Shown: positions 1-9,785 of the stretch, piece by piece
Layout: each line of letters opens with the position of its first letter
Position numbering within the stretch: the stretch's first letter is position 1
Assembly: GCA_946902985.2 (NCBI GenBank)
Contig: OX336391.1
Location: 146,695,074-146,759,073 of the forward strand
DNA: 64,000 bases
Source: Meconema thalassinum
Lineage: Eukaryota > Arthropoda > Insecta > Orthoptera > Tettigoniidae
Reading direction: 5' to 3'
Translations under genes and position numbers: made by a program
The notes under the pieces: generated by a model
Databases searched by the model: none
The model's input: only the letters and a program-made list of their open reading frames with translations
What the model was told of the DNA's origin: nothing

Positions 1-370
1 CAAAATTTGGCCAGATACGGGAACAATTAAATGACAATGAATTTCTTCAAAAACATGTTCTACAAGACCCCCTGAACATCCCCAGGAAAATTGCCAAAAA
101 TCGGGCTTGGGGAGCACCCCTAAATATTCAAACAACGTCCGCCATCTTGGAGTTTTCAAAAAACTGCTATAATTTATGAACGAAAAGTAGAAATAAGGTA
201 CGGTTTTCGCCCAAAGTTGTATTTCGACATCTAGGTGTTGTACCTATGAAAACTCACATTCAAGTCGGGGACCGTCTTTAAATTTTGAAAAAAAAAACAC
301 TTATTATCTACTTAAAAAAAGCTTTCTCCTAAACGAAAAGTGATAAAAAAGTGCTGTTTTCGTCTATATA
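1..370 (+). repeat. Left terminal inverted repeat of the Academ-like element
   Basis: The reverse complement of 6775-7295 aligns with this stretch over about 370 bases. Shared blocks include a run around 75-120 about the CCCCTGAACATCCCC string and a run around 175-260 about AACGAAAAGTAG. Similarity is roughly 75-80% by eye, so the copy is old. The right arm is longer because one sub-block, the AAGTACAACATC region, is repeated three times there. Confidence 0.8.
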
Positions 371-412
371 ATTAATTTAACTTTCAGAACTCCTGTTCAT
401 TTTATTACTGAA

Positions 413-1207
413 ATGGAAGAAAAAAAATGTCGAACTTCGAAACAGTGGCTGAAATATTTTCGACAGACAGCGATCATTCATGACTTTGTTCGAGCGGAAA
501 GATCCGGAGATTGGAGCCTTCACCTATCCACTGTTCAAAGAATGCTAAATTGCCTGCATGCCGCAGGACAAATTCACTACGCCAAGGCGACTCACATCTA
601 TCTTCAGAGCATGGCTCAACTTGAATCAACTTTGACAGACAAGGAATTTGAGTTGTTCGTCATGAAAAGCTTTTTCACTGTCCGCTGATCGGATAAATTT
701 TGGTGTGGGGTATGGACCGACATGACCATCGAGCAGGTTTTGATGAGATCGATGAAAGTCAGCGGTGGGTTGACTCAAGGTCGAAGTATCTCTGATGCAA
801 TCGTAGCCCGTTGGATTCGCACTTTGCCGGCGAGTCTACAAGTGATAGAAGCAGTGGAAGCCTTTGTAGGAATTAGAAGTGAAACCTCTGAATAACACGT
901 CTCTCTGCTGGCATCCAGGCAGTCTCGAGACTCCAAAAACTTGAAGAAATTCGTTGAGTGGCTAAAACAACATTCTCTCCTTTAAGAAATCCAAAAATCT
1001 CGTCTCCCTGTCAACTGGATTAATTGCAGACGAAAGCGTCAATTGTGATTTGGCCGAAGAATTGGGCGAAAAGGCGGTGAGAAGTGTTGTGCGGAAGTCA
1101 TTTGACACCGTCACTCTAAAACGGAAGGATCAAGTGACAACTTTCGCTGCCATGTAGAAAATAATCGTGATCAACAAGGAACCGGTCGTTGTAAATCCCA
1201 ACCAATT
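413..1207 (+). pseudogene. N-terminal part of Academ-like transposon protein, broken
   Basis: The open stretch 413-688 starts with ATG and encodes the conserved region with the RSGDWSLHL and YAKATHIYLQSMAQL signatures. It reads straight through a TGA at 686-688, where relatives appear to have Arg, into a SDKFW...RSMKVSGGLTQGRSIS region. A second in-frame stop lies near 892 and a one-base frameshift near 980, after which the protein continues as LVSLSTGLIADESVNCDLAE and LKRKD. At 1207 it is cut by the LINE. This domain usually precedes the nuclease domain in these proteins. Its biochemical role is not known to me. The stops rule out a functional product. Confidence 0.65.
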
Positions 1208-1535
1208 ATTATTATTATTATTATTATTTATTTACCATAAATCGTACACGAAGTATGGAAGGCCTAGTGAAAAAGGGCAAGCCCCACATACATATTTCAT
1301 GCTCCACAGGCACAGCTTACATCTACATTTGTTTTAACAATATTTACAAGTTTTACAAAGATATTTGCAGTATTTACATATTTAGAATATTGACATAGTA
1401 CATTTTCCTGTTCACTCACTCTCTCACGCACGCACTTTCATAACCTCAATCACTCGATACATTCATTCATTCATTCCATTCAGATATTCATTCATTCATT
1501 CAGCGAGACAATCAATCACTCATACATACGTTTAT

Positions 1536-4351
1536 TTATACAATGTACCTTTTTACGTACGGCTTGAATTTCCGAAGAGGCAAGATCTTGGCATCCCCTG
1601 GCAGCGCGTTCCATAACCGCGCAGAGCGGCCGTAGAAACCTGTCAGGTAAGCATTGCTACGTGCGAAGGGCGGAACGAGGGTTACACCTCGTCCTCTCCG
1701 AACTGAGCGATATGCCAATGACAGTCGGCAAAAAGGGTCAATATTAATGGAACTTGTAAGGGATTTTTTAAGAAAAATTAGATCAATTTGTTTGGCTGTT
1801 GCCTCTATAGATGGAAATTTTGACAAAGGGGAAGGGGAATAACGATCTATTAGCCTCTCTGCGCGGCGCTGTACACGCTGGAGCTTGTTTATGTTTTCCG
1901 CTGTAGTGGGATGCCAAGCAGGTAAGCCGTACGTTAATATTGGACGGACCATGCATGTGTAAGCCATCCTGAAGGCTCTAGGTTTACAACCTCTCATGTT
2001 TCTGTACAAGAAACCCAGAACTTTGGTGGCCTTACATCTTGCCACTTCACTTTGAATGTTCCAATTCAGGGTGTCGGAGATTGTTACCCCTAATAGCTTT
2101 AAGTTTGTGCACTGTGGGATGACACTGTTCATAATTTTGTATTCATTCTCAATGGGTTTTTGTGACCTGGTTATTCTTATGTATTTACATTTTTGTACAT
2201 TTATATTTAAATTATTCACAGAACACCACAGCGATAAGTTGTCCAGATCTGATTTAAGACAGAGGGAATCTTCTTCACATTTAATGCCCCTGTATAGCAC
2301 GGTGTCATCTGCATATAGTGACATTGATGAGGTGACACAACCAGGAAGATCGAGCACATATATAGTGAAGAGAAGAGGTCCGATCACAGAGCCCTGAATC
2401 ACTCCAGAAGTAACTTGAGCAGCCTGCGATCGAGCTCCTCCGTACACCACGCACTGTGTTCGACCCTCTAGGAATGACCTCACCCATGCATGTAAGCTAC
2501 CCCGTATGTTAAGCTGCTGTAGCTTTAACAAAAGTCTTTCATGAGACACTTGATCGAAGACCTTAGCCCAATCCAGTGCAATACAGTCCACTTGTTTCAC
2601 TTCTGGCTGATTCAAGTAGAACTGAAACTCATCAATGACCTTTGTCAATAGAGTAGTGCAAGAACGACCCGGAAGAAAACCGTGCTGATTTGGATCGAGC
2701 AGATTGTTCTCCCGTAGGAATTCCAGCACACTGTTTGCTACTAGCCGCTCCATACATTTACAAATTATAGATGTTAGACACACCGGTCTGTAATTTGCAA
2801 CATCTTCTCTGTCACCTTGCTTATATATTGGCACCACGTTAGCACATTTCCACTCACTCGGAACAGAACCTTGGTTGATAGACAGGTTGAATAATGCACA
2901 CAGAGAGGGCGCTAATGCTTCCGTACACTGCAGCAGGATCCGTCCGGGAACATCATCTGGGCCGGTCGCCGCATGTGGTCTAATCTTCCGAAGGCTCTGA
3001 ATCACCTCAGTTGTTGTGAAGTACAGGTTGGAGAGTGGGAGGGGTGGAAGTGATGACCTTGGCAGAAGCAGGTTCATGGTCATACCCGGCTTAGAAAAGT
3101 TCTGCTTGAAACTGTCACTGAACGCTGTTGCAATATCTTGGGGTGCACTTAGGAATTTACCGTTACAGTGAAATGAGGCTGGCGCAGCGGTGCCGCGTCT
3201 TCTGGACAAAAATTTCCACATTTCACTGGTGCTGCTTATTTTGTGGATATAATTGTCGTATGTTTCGCGAATTAATTTCTTTGTTTGGTTCCTGATGTTC
3301 TTGTATTTTTCCCACATGATGTCGGTTGAGCAACTTTTCCATTTCTTGTATAAAACGTTCCTTTTCCTAATCATTTTAATGACTTCCTTCGTCACCCAAG
3401 GAGAATTTTTCTTCCCACTAATGGTTATTTTCGGTATAGCTATATCCACACATTCAAAGAAACAATTTCGCCAGGCGTGCCACACTGAGTTGATGTCGCT
3501 GGTGTCCAGAATACATGGGGTGGGAAGGTGTTTGAGGAATAAAGATGATAGCAATTTCCAGTCTGCCTTTTTGTAATTGTATACTGTCCTCACTGTGCTC
3601 TTGCTGCGTGGTTTGTTGTAATGCAATGTAGTAAAGATGGCTGCGTGATCACTGAAACCGGGTATGACTTCAGCTTTCTGTACGGAGGAAGGAAGGCTTG
3701 TGAGGAATAGGTCTATTGTGGAGCGTGTAGTTTGTGTGATTCGAGTTGCTTCGGTTATTAATTGGTCAAGGAATAAATCGTAGAATGCGGTAAGGAATTC
3801 ATTAGCAATGGGATCCTTGGGAGTGGGAGGAGAGTTTTGCCAGTCTATTTCTAAATTAAAATCGCCTGTTATGTAAATGGCCTTGTATTTGTGCTGGATG
3901 TATTGTACACGACGGAGGGACTCCAATAGTTCATCATTGATGTGCCGAGTTGAATTTGGAGCACGGTATACAGAGCCTATTAGAAATGTATTGTTTGCAC
4001 ACGTGAATTCCACCCACACAGCCTCAGCATCAGTTTCAAGCTCCCGTTGGCGAACAGGCCTTAACTCGGGTTTCATGGCTATTAGTACCCCTCCCCCTGA
4101 TGTCCAGGTTCGATCTTTGCGGAACATGGTGTATGTTACCGGAAATATTTCTGGGTCGTTAGTGGATTTTTTCAGCCATGTCTCCCCTGAACACACAATT
4201 GACGGATTAAGTGCTGTGAGACAAGAACGCAGGTCCGGTTGTTTGGAGGGACATGTTACACTTCGAGCATTGAAGGAAAAAATGGACAATGCTTTGCTAT
4301 CCGAGGGTGTTACGTCACTATCTACACTATTTGCACTCTGTGTCGATGTAT
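1536..4351 (-). CDS. LINE endonuclease-reverse transcriptase
   Basis: The reading frame is open from about 4351 down to 1536; the LSIFSFNARS start of the endonuclease is at 4289. Residue numbers count from 4289. AP endonuclease motifs are GETW (35-38), TGDFN (141-145) and GFSDHAAI (211-218). RT motifs include NYRPVCLTS (499-507), HGFLPGRSC (536-544) and the catalytic YADD (659-662). The C-terminus lacks RNase H. The protein makes cDNA primed on nicked target DNA. No stop occurs in 917 residues, so this copy is young apart from the frameshift that separates it from the 2A/PHD segment. Confidence 0.9.
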
Positions 4352-4879
4352 TAAAAATGAGTTAGAGAACTGAGGTAAAGAACAGTTCCAACACAGCCAC
4401 GATTGTTTCCCAGAGGTGATTATTTTGTGTTTTGAAGCACTGATTTTTGCACAAGTTCTGTGCGCTTGAGAGTGGCAAGATGTACATGACACAAATAACT
4501 GATTCACACGACCCTTTGAATCACAAATTATACACACCTTATTCGGTCCTGGGTTCATCTCCACATCTCCACTGAGAGCCACAGACAGCACCACGAGATG
4601 TAATAATGTAGCGGGCGGTCTGGCAACCCTGCGCAGTGCTGGGCGCCCTCTGACTGCTGCTGTGACTATCAGCCCCTCGCTTCCGCACCATGTGAGAGAA
4701 GATATATTGAGTTTACAAACTACCATGAGGTGTTCCTTCAGGTCCGAGTTCACACACGAGTCTTCAATTGTTAAAGAATGATCGAGGATCTTTTTCGAGG
4801 CACCCACTGAGCTTTTTACTAGGTAGAACACGAGGAAAAGTTGGAGCACTCTAACTGCTACACACCCGCTGGCCGCCAT
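4322..4879 (-). CDS. LINE ORF N-terminal part: leader, 2A-like peptide, PHD finger
   Basis: I place the start at the ATG whose last base on this strand is 4879, because it is the first ATG in the element and lies only 4 bases from the element's 5' end. Residues 8-27 are hydrophobic, like a signal or leader peptide. Residues 91-112 end in GDVEMNPGP, which fits the canonical 2A motif D-V/I-E-x-N-P-G-P, so ribosome skipping before the final Pro is expected. Residues 116-165 form a Cys/His zinc finger of PHD type (CIIC...CTSC...H..C...CWNC). The frame stops at 4322; the endonuclease continues one frame over, so a one-base slip at the T5 run near 4352-4356 splits what should be one ORF. Confidence 0.8.
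   Translation of the reverse strand: MAASGCVAVRVLQLFLVFYLVKSSVGASKKILDHSLTIEDSCVNSDLKEHLMVVCKLNISSLTWCGSEGLIVTAAVRGRPALRRVARPPATLLHLVVLSVALSGDVEMNPGPNKVCIICDSKGRVNQLFVSCTSCHSQAHRTCAKISASKHKIITSGKQSWLCWNCSLPQFSNSFLIHRHRVQIV
4544..4555 (-). other. 2A-like ribosome-skipping motif (NPGP)
   Basis: These 12 bases encode Asn-Pro-Gly-Pro at the end of DVEMNPGP. The preceding stretch is hydrophobic (LHLVVLSVALSG), as in known 2A peptides. Cleavage would release a ~111-residue leader from the PHD-endonuclease-RT polyprotein. Confidence 0.85.
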
Positions 4880-4883
4880 CTTG

Positions 4884-5795
4884 CAATTGTTCCACCGCAA
4901 CGCCTGTGTCGTTAGAACCGAGGAGGAGTTGGAAGACTGCTTACGGCACGAGTTAGCGCCATATCCCCAAGCTTTGTTCGACAACGTTGGGCACCGTGCT
5001 GGTGTTAAGTCGAAGATATATCAGGTTATAGACCAAGTCTGCAAGGTGAGCAGTCAGATGCCTGATAACCCAAGTTCGTTCTAGACGGTGCCGATCTTAT
5101 ACACCGCGCGCATTGGCCTCGCCCAGCAACCTACGACGATGTGTTCAATGCCTACAAGGACTACGTACAAAGGCATTACGGGGAAATTGCCATTATAGTG
5201 TTCGACGGCTACGAGGCGAGCACGAAAGACGCTGCACATGGTTGCCATTGCATCAGAAAGTTGTCAGCTAGGGTAGAAGAGACATCTTCCAACAATTTGA
5301 CTGCACCAAAAGAAGAGTTTTTATCTAACGTTGACAACTAAGCGAATATCGTAAACATTCTAGGAGCAGCATTTCAGGCAGCAATCATCCCAGTCCTCCA
5401 TGCACCCAGTGATGCGGATGTTTTGATTGTAGAAACTGCAAAAAAATAGGCCGAATCTGGGGAAAGAGCAGTCGTAGTCGGTGCCGATTCAGATCATCTT
5501 GTTTTAATAGCAGCCTTGACGCAGCCGGACCATTCCATCTTTTTGTTAGTTCCGGGTAACTCAACGAACTCCCAAAAGATTTACAGTAGTAGTGAGTAGC
5601 TCCATCAAGGTCTCGGAGAAATTACAGCTCACTTACTGTTTGTCCACGCAATGATGGGATGTGATACCACCTCCGCCTTTTATTACAAGAGTCCGTTGGT
5701 AGGCTTCAATAAACTGCACAACGACCAACAACTCCGTAAAACAGTAGCTGTTTTTCTGGACGAAACCGCAACACAAGATAAAATTGCAGCTGCAG
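4884..5795 (+). pseudogene. PIN/XPG-like nuclease region of Academ-like protein
   Basis: After the LINE, the protein resumes with QLFHRNACVVRTEEELEDCL and reaches a stop at 5082-5084. It continues in another frame with a FEN1/XPG-like acidic core: IAIIVFDGYEASTKD (from about 5189), then SDADVLIVETA (about 5410), then VVVGADSDHLVL (about 5470). The spaced Asp residues fit metal-binding PIN/FEN nucleases. MMGCDTTSAFYYKSPLVG (from 5651) is a signature of this family. Stops at 5339, about 5448 and about 5598, plus at least one frameshift, make it non-functional. The exon ends at a splice donor (CAG|GTAAAT) at 5795. Confidence 0.65.
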
Positions 5796-5908
5796 GTAAA
5801 TTAGTTCTTTTCTTTCGTACTTGTTCTTATAATACCGGTATGATCTTTTAATTCTCTGACTACTAGAAGTCGGTATACTGAGCATTACCTATGTTTTGTT
5901 TGATTCAG
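5796..5908 (+). other. Probable spliceosomal intron in Academ-like gene
   Basis: The segment is 113 bases with a GTAAAT donor, a T-rich tract and a TTTGATTCAG acceptor. Removing it joins Ala-Ala in phase 1 to Gly-Gln-Glu-Phe, which keeps the family's AGxxF...LYGG reading. Confidence 0.65.
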
Positions 5909-6432
5909 GACAGGAATTTATCATCAAGCTCTACGGAGGCAAACCAGGAGAGGGCCTTGACAAAGCACGATTTAAGAAGTACATCCCAACCGTGGGAAAG
6001 AAACCACCAAACTTCTTCATGAATCTTTCTAGGCTTCGTCCTTCTTCCGCTGCAGCACGTCAACACTGTCTGCGCGTCTACCACCAGGTTCAAGCTCGGA
6101 AGGGCAACCGTCTTCCACCGCAAGATTGGGGATGGAAACTAGAATGTGGAAGGCACATTCCTATTCAGTCTACGTTGCCGCCCGCGCCTGAACGTCTCCT
6201 CCACATGGTAAGGTGTGGATGCAAGGGAGACTGCACAAGAAAATGCGAATGCAGGAGAGGAGGCCTCCCATATACCACCTTGTGCGTCTTATGTGCACGA
6301 GATGCATGCCTGAACAAACGCACTTTCTTTGATGACAAGGAAGAAGATGACCCGGAGCAAATCGAAAATGAAACCAATGATGCCGCCGCCGTCTCTGTAC
6401 AAAAGAAACCTCAAAGAGAAGACGAGTTGTAA
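5909..6432 (+). pseudogene. C-terminal exon of Academ-like protein with CXC-type cysteine domain
   Basis: An open frame of ~174 residues carries EFIIKLYGGKPGEGLD, then LRPSSAAARQHCLRVYHQVQ, then WGW, typical of the end of this arthropod transposon protein. It closes with a cysteine-rich domain (about 6212-6320; CGCKGDCTRKCECRR...CVLCARDACLNKR) resembling tesmin/TSO1 CXC zinc-binding repeats, likely a DNA- or chromatin-binding module. The tail is acidic. The exon itself is intact, but the upstream exons are broken. A poly(A) signal AATAAA follows at 6468-6473, 36 bases after the stop. Confidence 0.7.
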
Positions 6433-6467
6433 ACAAATGAATGTTGTCTTAATATGTGTCAATGTCT

Positions 6468-6473
6468 AATAAA
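6468..6473 (+). promoter_or_regulatory. Polyadenylation signal AATAAA
   Basis: AATAAA lies 36 bases downstream of the CXC exon's stop codon and before the right TIR, the expected place for the transposon gene's 3' end. Confidence 0.5.
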
Positions 6474-6774
6474 TGTTATCTTCAATGTAAAATGTCTGCA
6501 ATTTGTGTATTGTTGTTTATAGTACTAATATTTTGTAATGTCAGTTTTAGCTAAAATGATTTTTTTGTAACCTTTGAACATCGTAAATCCATTGTACATG
6601 TTCTTGCCCAAAAACTGTAAATACTCTGCTACGAGCATTAGATTTTGTTTATGCAATATAACGTGTTTTTTTTACTAATTTAGGGACGTTCCCTCTCGTA
6701 TATATCCAGTTATTTGATGTACACAAGTTGTGAAAGTTAATCTAAACTAGTAGACAGAATAGCATCCTTTTCAC

Positions 6775-7295
6775 TTTTCGTTCAACAGTTACATCGAATT
6801 TTTTACAAAAATCTAAGATATCAAGAGTCTTTTTTTTTTCAATGTAAAGACGGTCCCCGACTAGACTGTTAATATTAAGTACAACATCAACAGTTAATAG
6901 TAAGTACAACATCTAAAAGTTGAAACACAACTTTTTGGGGAAACCGCATTTAGTTTTTACTTTTTGTTCGTAAGCTATATCATTTCTTTTTAAATCCAAA
7001 AATTTAAGGACGGTTCCCAACTTGATTGTGAGTTTTCATAGTAAGTACAACATCTAAAAGTCGAAACACAACTTTTGGAGAAAACCGCACCTTATTCCTA
7101 CTTTTCGTTCATAAGTTATAGCAGTTTTTATGAAAAATCCAAGATCGCGGATGTTTTTTGAAAATTTAGGCGTATTCCCCAAGCCGATTTTTGGCGATTT
7201 TTCTGGGGATGTTCAGGGGGTCCTATAGAACGTGTTTTGAAAAAATTCGTTGTCATTTAATTTCTTCCGTCTCGAAGCCTAATTTGAACGTACTG
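6775..7295 (-). repeat. Right terminal inverted repeat of the Academ-like element
   Basis: This is the inverted partner of 1-370. It holds three direct repeats of a sub-block with the AAGTACAACATCTAAAAGT core (near 6878, 6902 and 7042), each with a GACGGTxCCC string close by, so the right TIR has expanded internally relative to the left. The outer end is near 7270-7300, where alignment with the window start fades. Confidence 0.75.
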
Positions 7296-8029
7296 CACTA
7301 TAAATACTTTGTCCATATCATTTTAAGCTTTTGCCACGAATAAGGTCCTCTGTATTTCCTTTCCCTTAAAATTATTTTCCAGATAATCTCAAAGAAGCAT
7401 CGCAAACAACGATCAGTGCTACACGCTTCTTGATCCGTCTGCCATGTTTCTCTAAGTTGAAATCGAGTCCACGCATGCGCGAGAGCCGTAAAGCGTTTTT
7501 AAGTAATTATGGACCCGAATGGCCTCATGAAATGCATCGACGATAATCACGTATTAACTCTTGTATTTAAGTTAAATGTGAATTAACTAACTAATCGTTA
7601 GTAAATAGTTGCTGAAAGCGTCCCTGAGTTAACACTATCATCATTCTGTTCGTATTTTAATTCATTTCACCTGACTCAAAAGTCTTGCATTCAATATTAT
7701 GCATACTTAACTCTTTTCGTTTTAGTAGACAACCTCTGGAACTCCCAGAGTGAGTGAGTGACCCAGCTTACCAAATGATTACATTTCGTTAGAAGTCTTG
7801 ATCTTGCTTCAGACGAGAGCTATCATCTCTAATTAGCGCTCCTGTGGTACCGATAGCTCGTGACGCAAAACACACCGCAGGGTTGCCAACTCAAAGACGT
7901 CCTTTCTCTGAAACTTACTTTAAATTCCAATTAAATCCGTTTGTTTCTTAAAAACTGTTTTTCGTGGCCGTAATGTACATCAATGAGTTCATCTATTGTT
8001 GTTAATTCATTTTAGAGCATGGGACATCC

Positions 8030-8560
8030 TGGCGATCAGCCCCATAAAGTTGGGTGTGTGTTGAACTTGTCTGATAACCTGTATTTATGTGATGACTGAG
8101 GTAGTGTGTGTAACGTTATTAGGGACAGGGAAGGAGTAGGTGTCTCGGGACTTGAAGTAAGCTACTATCCCGGCATGTGCCAGACAGAGGGAGTGTGGAA
8201 AATCTCGGGTTTGAAACACACCTATTCTATGGCTACGACCACCTTCTACCCGAATCCTACCTTGATTACAAATATAAACACTAGTATATCTCACCAAGGT
8301 GGAATGGGTTCGATTCCCGGTCAATGCATGTGAGACGTTCGAAGTGTAATGCCATGTCTTGTGGTTCGGTTTCCACGTAAAAAGGAGGTCACGTGGCTAA
8401 TAATCACAAGATTTACGGTTACGTAAAACTACAATCATCCTTTTTACGCACAAGTATAGACATCACAGTGACACAGGTTACCAGACACACACTAGTACAC
8501 GGCGCTACATGACCACGATGTCGCAAAGCCCAAATGAATCAACAACAACAACTTATTCTG
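8030..8560. repeat. Two SINE-derived segments in opposite orientation
   Basis: 8030-8110 contains the shared SINE 3' domain on the minus strand (GATAACCTG..., GATGACTG...GTGTGT). 8295-8550 contains a SINE body on the plus strand: a box-B-like GGTTCGATTCCCGG near 8307, then the 3' domain with ACACTAGTACACG and a terminal AACAACAACAACTT. The same arrangement exists in copy 2 at 56345-56880, so these insertions predate the duplication. Confidence 0.6.
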
Positions 8561-8647
8561 GCTGCGTCACTCGACAATGCACTACATTCACACCGTTGTC
8601 GGTTGGTGTGAAGGGCCTAATACATCACTTGATTTTCGCCTAAGCCA

Positions 8648-9215
8648 AAAGGCTCGGTCAAACAGAAAGCGGGCTGCCCGCTCGAACCAGCCCGCCCGAC
8701 CGCTGTGAACTCTGTACTGTGTAATATTGCATCATCCTGGTTAAACAGGGTCTACCGCGGCGGACCAATCTAGTTCGCGGCGGGCAAGTGAGCAGTTGTG
8801 ATTTTCCACAAAGACCGCGCGGGCTGGGAGCATGGCCGACGAAACGGAGAATTTATTGACCTTGTGCGCGAGTGCGTTCTACAGTTATTCGAAAATATAC
8901 GAAAAGACGGTCTGGAAATGACCTCAACTCACAGCATAGTTTGTGATACTCGCCCAACTCCTGTCACTTTTCATTAGTAGTCTATCATGCACCTATTTTC
9001 TTTATCGTCTCGCTTGACTCAAAGGGTACAGAAGAAGCAATTCTTCGTCCGAGGAATTGCTGGACATGTTGAATTAACACCACGAACAGAAAACACTATG
9101 ACATGCACTTGATCGCGATTGCTTTTACACTGGTTCGCCTTGACTTGTCCGTATTCAGTTTGACCATCACAGTCCGTTGGCGCGGGCAGCCCGTGTCCTG
9201 TTTGACCGAGCCTTT
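8648..9215. mobile_element. Non-autonomous TIR element (MITE)
   Basis: The ends are inverted repeats: AAAGGCTCGGTCAAACAG at 8648 and its complement at 9198-9215, with a second matching patch, CGGGCTGCCCG, just inside. The paralogous block at 56960-56970 lacks the insert, so 8640-8647 and 9216 onward mark its borders. The interior is GC-rich. A short frame near 8843 (GEFIDLVRECVLQLFENIRKDG) weakly resembles the start of a MADF domain, which would suit a Harbinger-derived MITE, but I could not define a 3 bp target duplication. Confidence 0.65.
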
Positions 9216-9519
9216 ACTTCTCAGACTGTGCGTGAGAGCGCACCAGGGTAGTACACAAAATTAGCACTAGCTGATCAGGAATTTGCTGCTCTAGCAATAA
9301 CTCTACTGAGTCTGTTTACAGTGACGCATATTGATATTATTATTTACAATCATTTCAACTGGGACAAATTCATATTACAGTTGGCAAAACTGTAGGAAAA
9401 GCCACTGTTTCTGTTTTACACGTTAGACTACTGTACCACTTTTTGTATATATTTATTGGCTTATTCAAATTTCCGAAAATCGGTAATGCAATCAATTTAA
9501 ACAAATCAACCAAGAACGA

Positions 9520-9785
9520 GGCATTAACCCAGCCGAGGCCGTCGGATTTTTTAAGAGCGTTAAAAATCCCTCAGTATGCTTTCCTTCGGAAGGGAAGTAA
9601 AGCCGGCCGTCCCATGTCATACATTTATGGCATGTTAATGATCCTTATACCACAGTATAGATATCATTTCAGTATGGACACTTCGGCAAAACCGGAAGAA
9701 CGGATTTTCAAAAAAACAATTGATAAGGGGGAGCCGGAGGAGCACCAATACACCTGTGAGACGCTACGTAGCACCACTTAAGGAC
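9520..9785 (+). repeat. 3'-truncated copy of the 518 bp SINE family
   Basis: CAGCCGAGGCCGTCGG through CCATGTCATACATTTATGGC matches the head-to-middle part of the complete SINE at 55441-55958 (minus strand there), including AAAAATCCCTCAGTATGC and CTTCCTTCGG. The tRNA-like head and the 3' domain are missing. Confidence 0.6.

Larger units (their letters stand above)
1208..4883 (-). mobile_element. Full-length non-LTR retrotransposon (CR1/L2-like, PHD and 2A type)
   Basis: This is a complete LINE on the minus strand. The 5' end is at 4883 and the 3' end is an ATT-repeat tail at 1208-1230. It is flanked by the 5 bp duplication CAATT (1203-1207 and 4884-4888), and removing it rejoins the interrupted Academ-like reading frame. 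The order is a short hydrophobic leader, a 2A-like peptide, a PHD-type zinc finger, an AP endonuclease and a reverse transcriptase. There is no RNase H domain. The 3' UTR is about 330 bases. The clade call rests on the PHD finger plus endonuclease/RT layout; CR1, L2 and Crack elements share it. Confidence 0.85.
1..7295 (+). mobile_element. Large DNA transposon with long TIRs, Academ-like (provisional)
   Basis: The two ends of this segment are long inverted repeats of each other, and the interior carries fragments of one large protein: an N-terminal conserved region, a PIN/XPG-like nuclease region and a C-terminal cysteine-rich CXC-type region. Very similar proteins recur as uncharacterised, multi-copy arthropod genes. 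From memory, XPG-type nuclease coupled to a cysteine motif is reported for Academ transposons, so I use that name provisionally. The left TIR runs to the first base of the window, so the true left terminus and target duplication may lie just outside. A LINE (1208-4883) interrupts the coding region. The copy is dead: it has in-frame stops, frameshifts and the LINE insertion. Confidence 0.6.
7296..9490. repeat. Repeat block, copy 1
   Basis: This stretch recurs collinearly at 54604-61520 at high identity (mid-90s % by eye). Aligned anchors include TTTTAAGCTTTTGCCACGAA (7322 and 54628), the 8030-8640 SINE-rich part (56330-56960) and the ACTTCTCAGACTGTGCG stretch (9216 and 61249). Copy 1 has one private insertion (8648-9215). 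Copy 2 has three. No long ORF is present. It may be a non-autonomous element or a segmental duplication. Confidence 0.75.

Noticed and set aside
8843..8930. MADF-like N-terminus inside the MITE
   Set aside because: Only about 22 residues resemble a MADF domain start; kept as a hint in the MITE entry, not as a gene.
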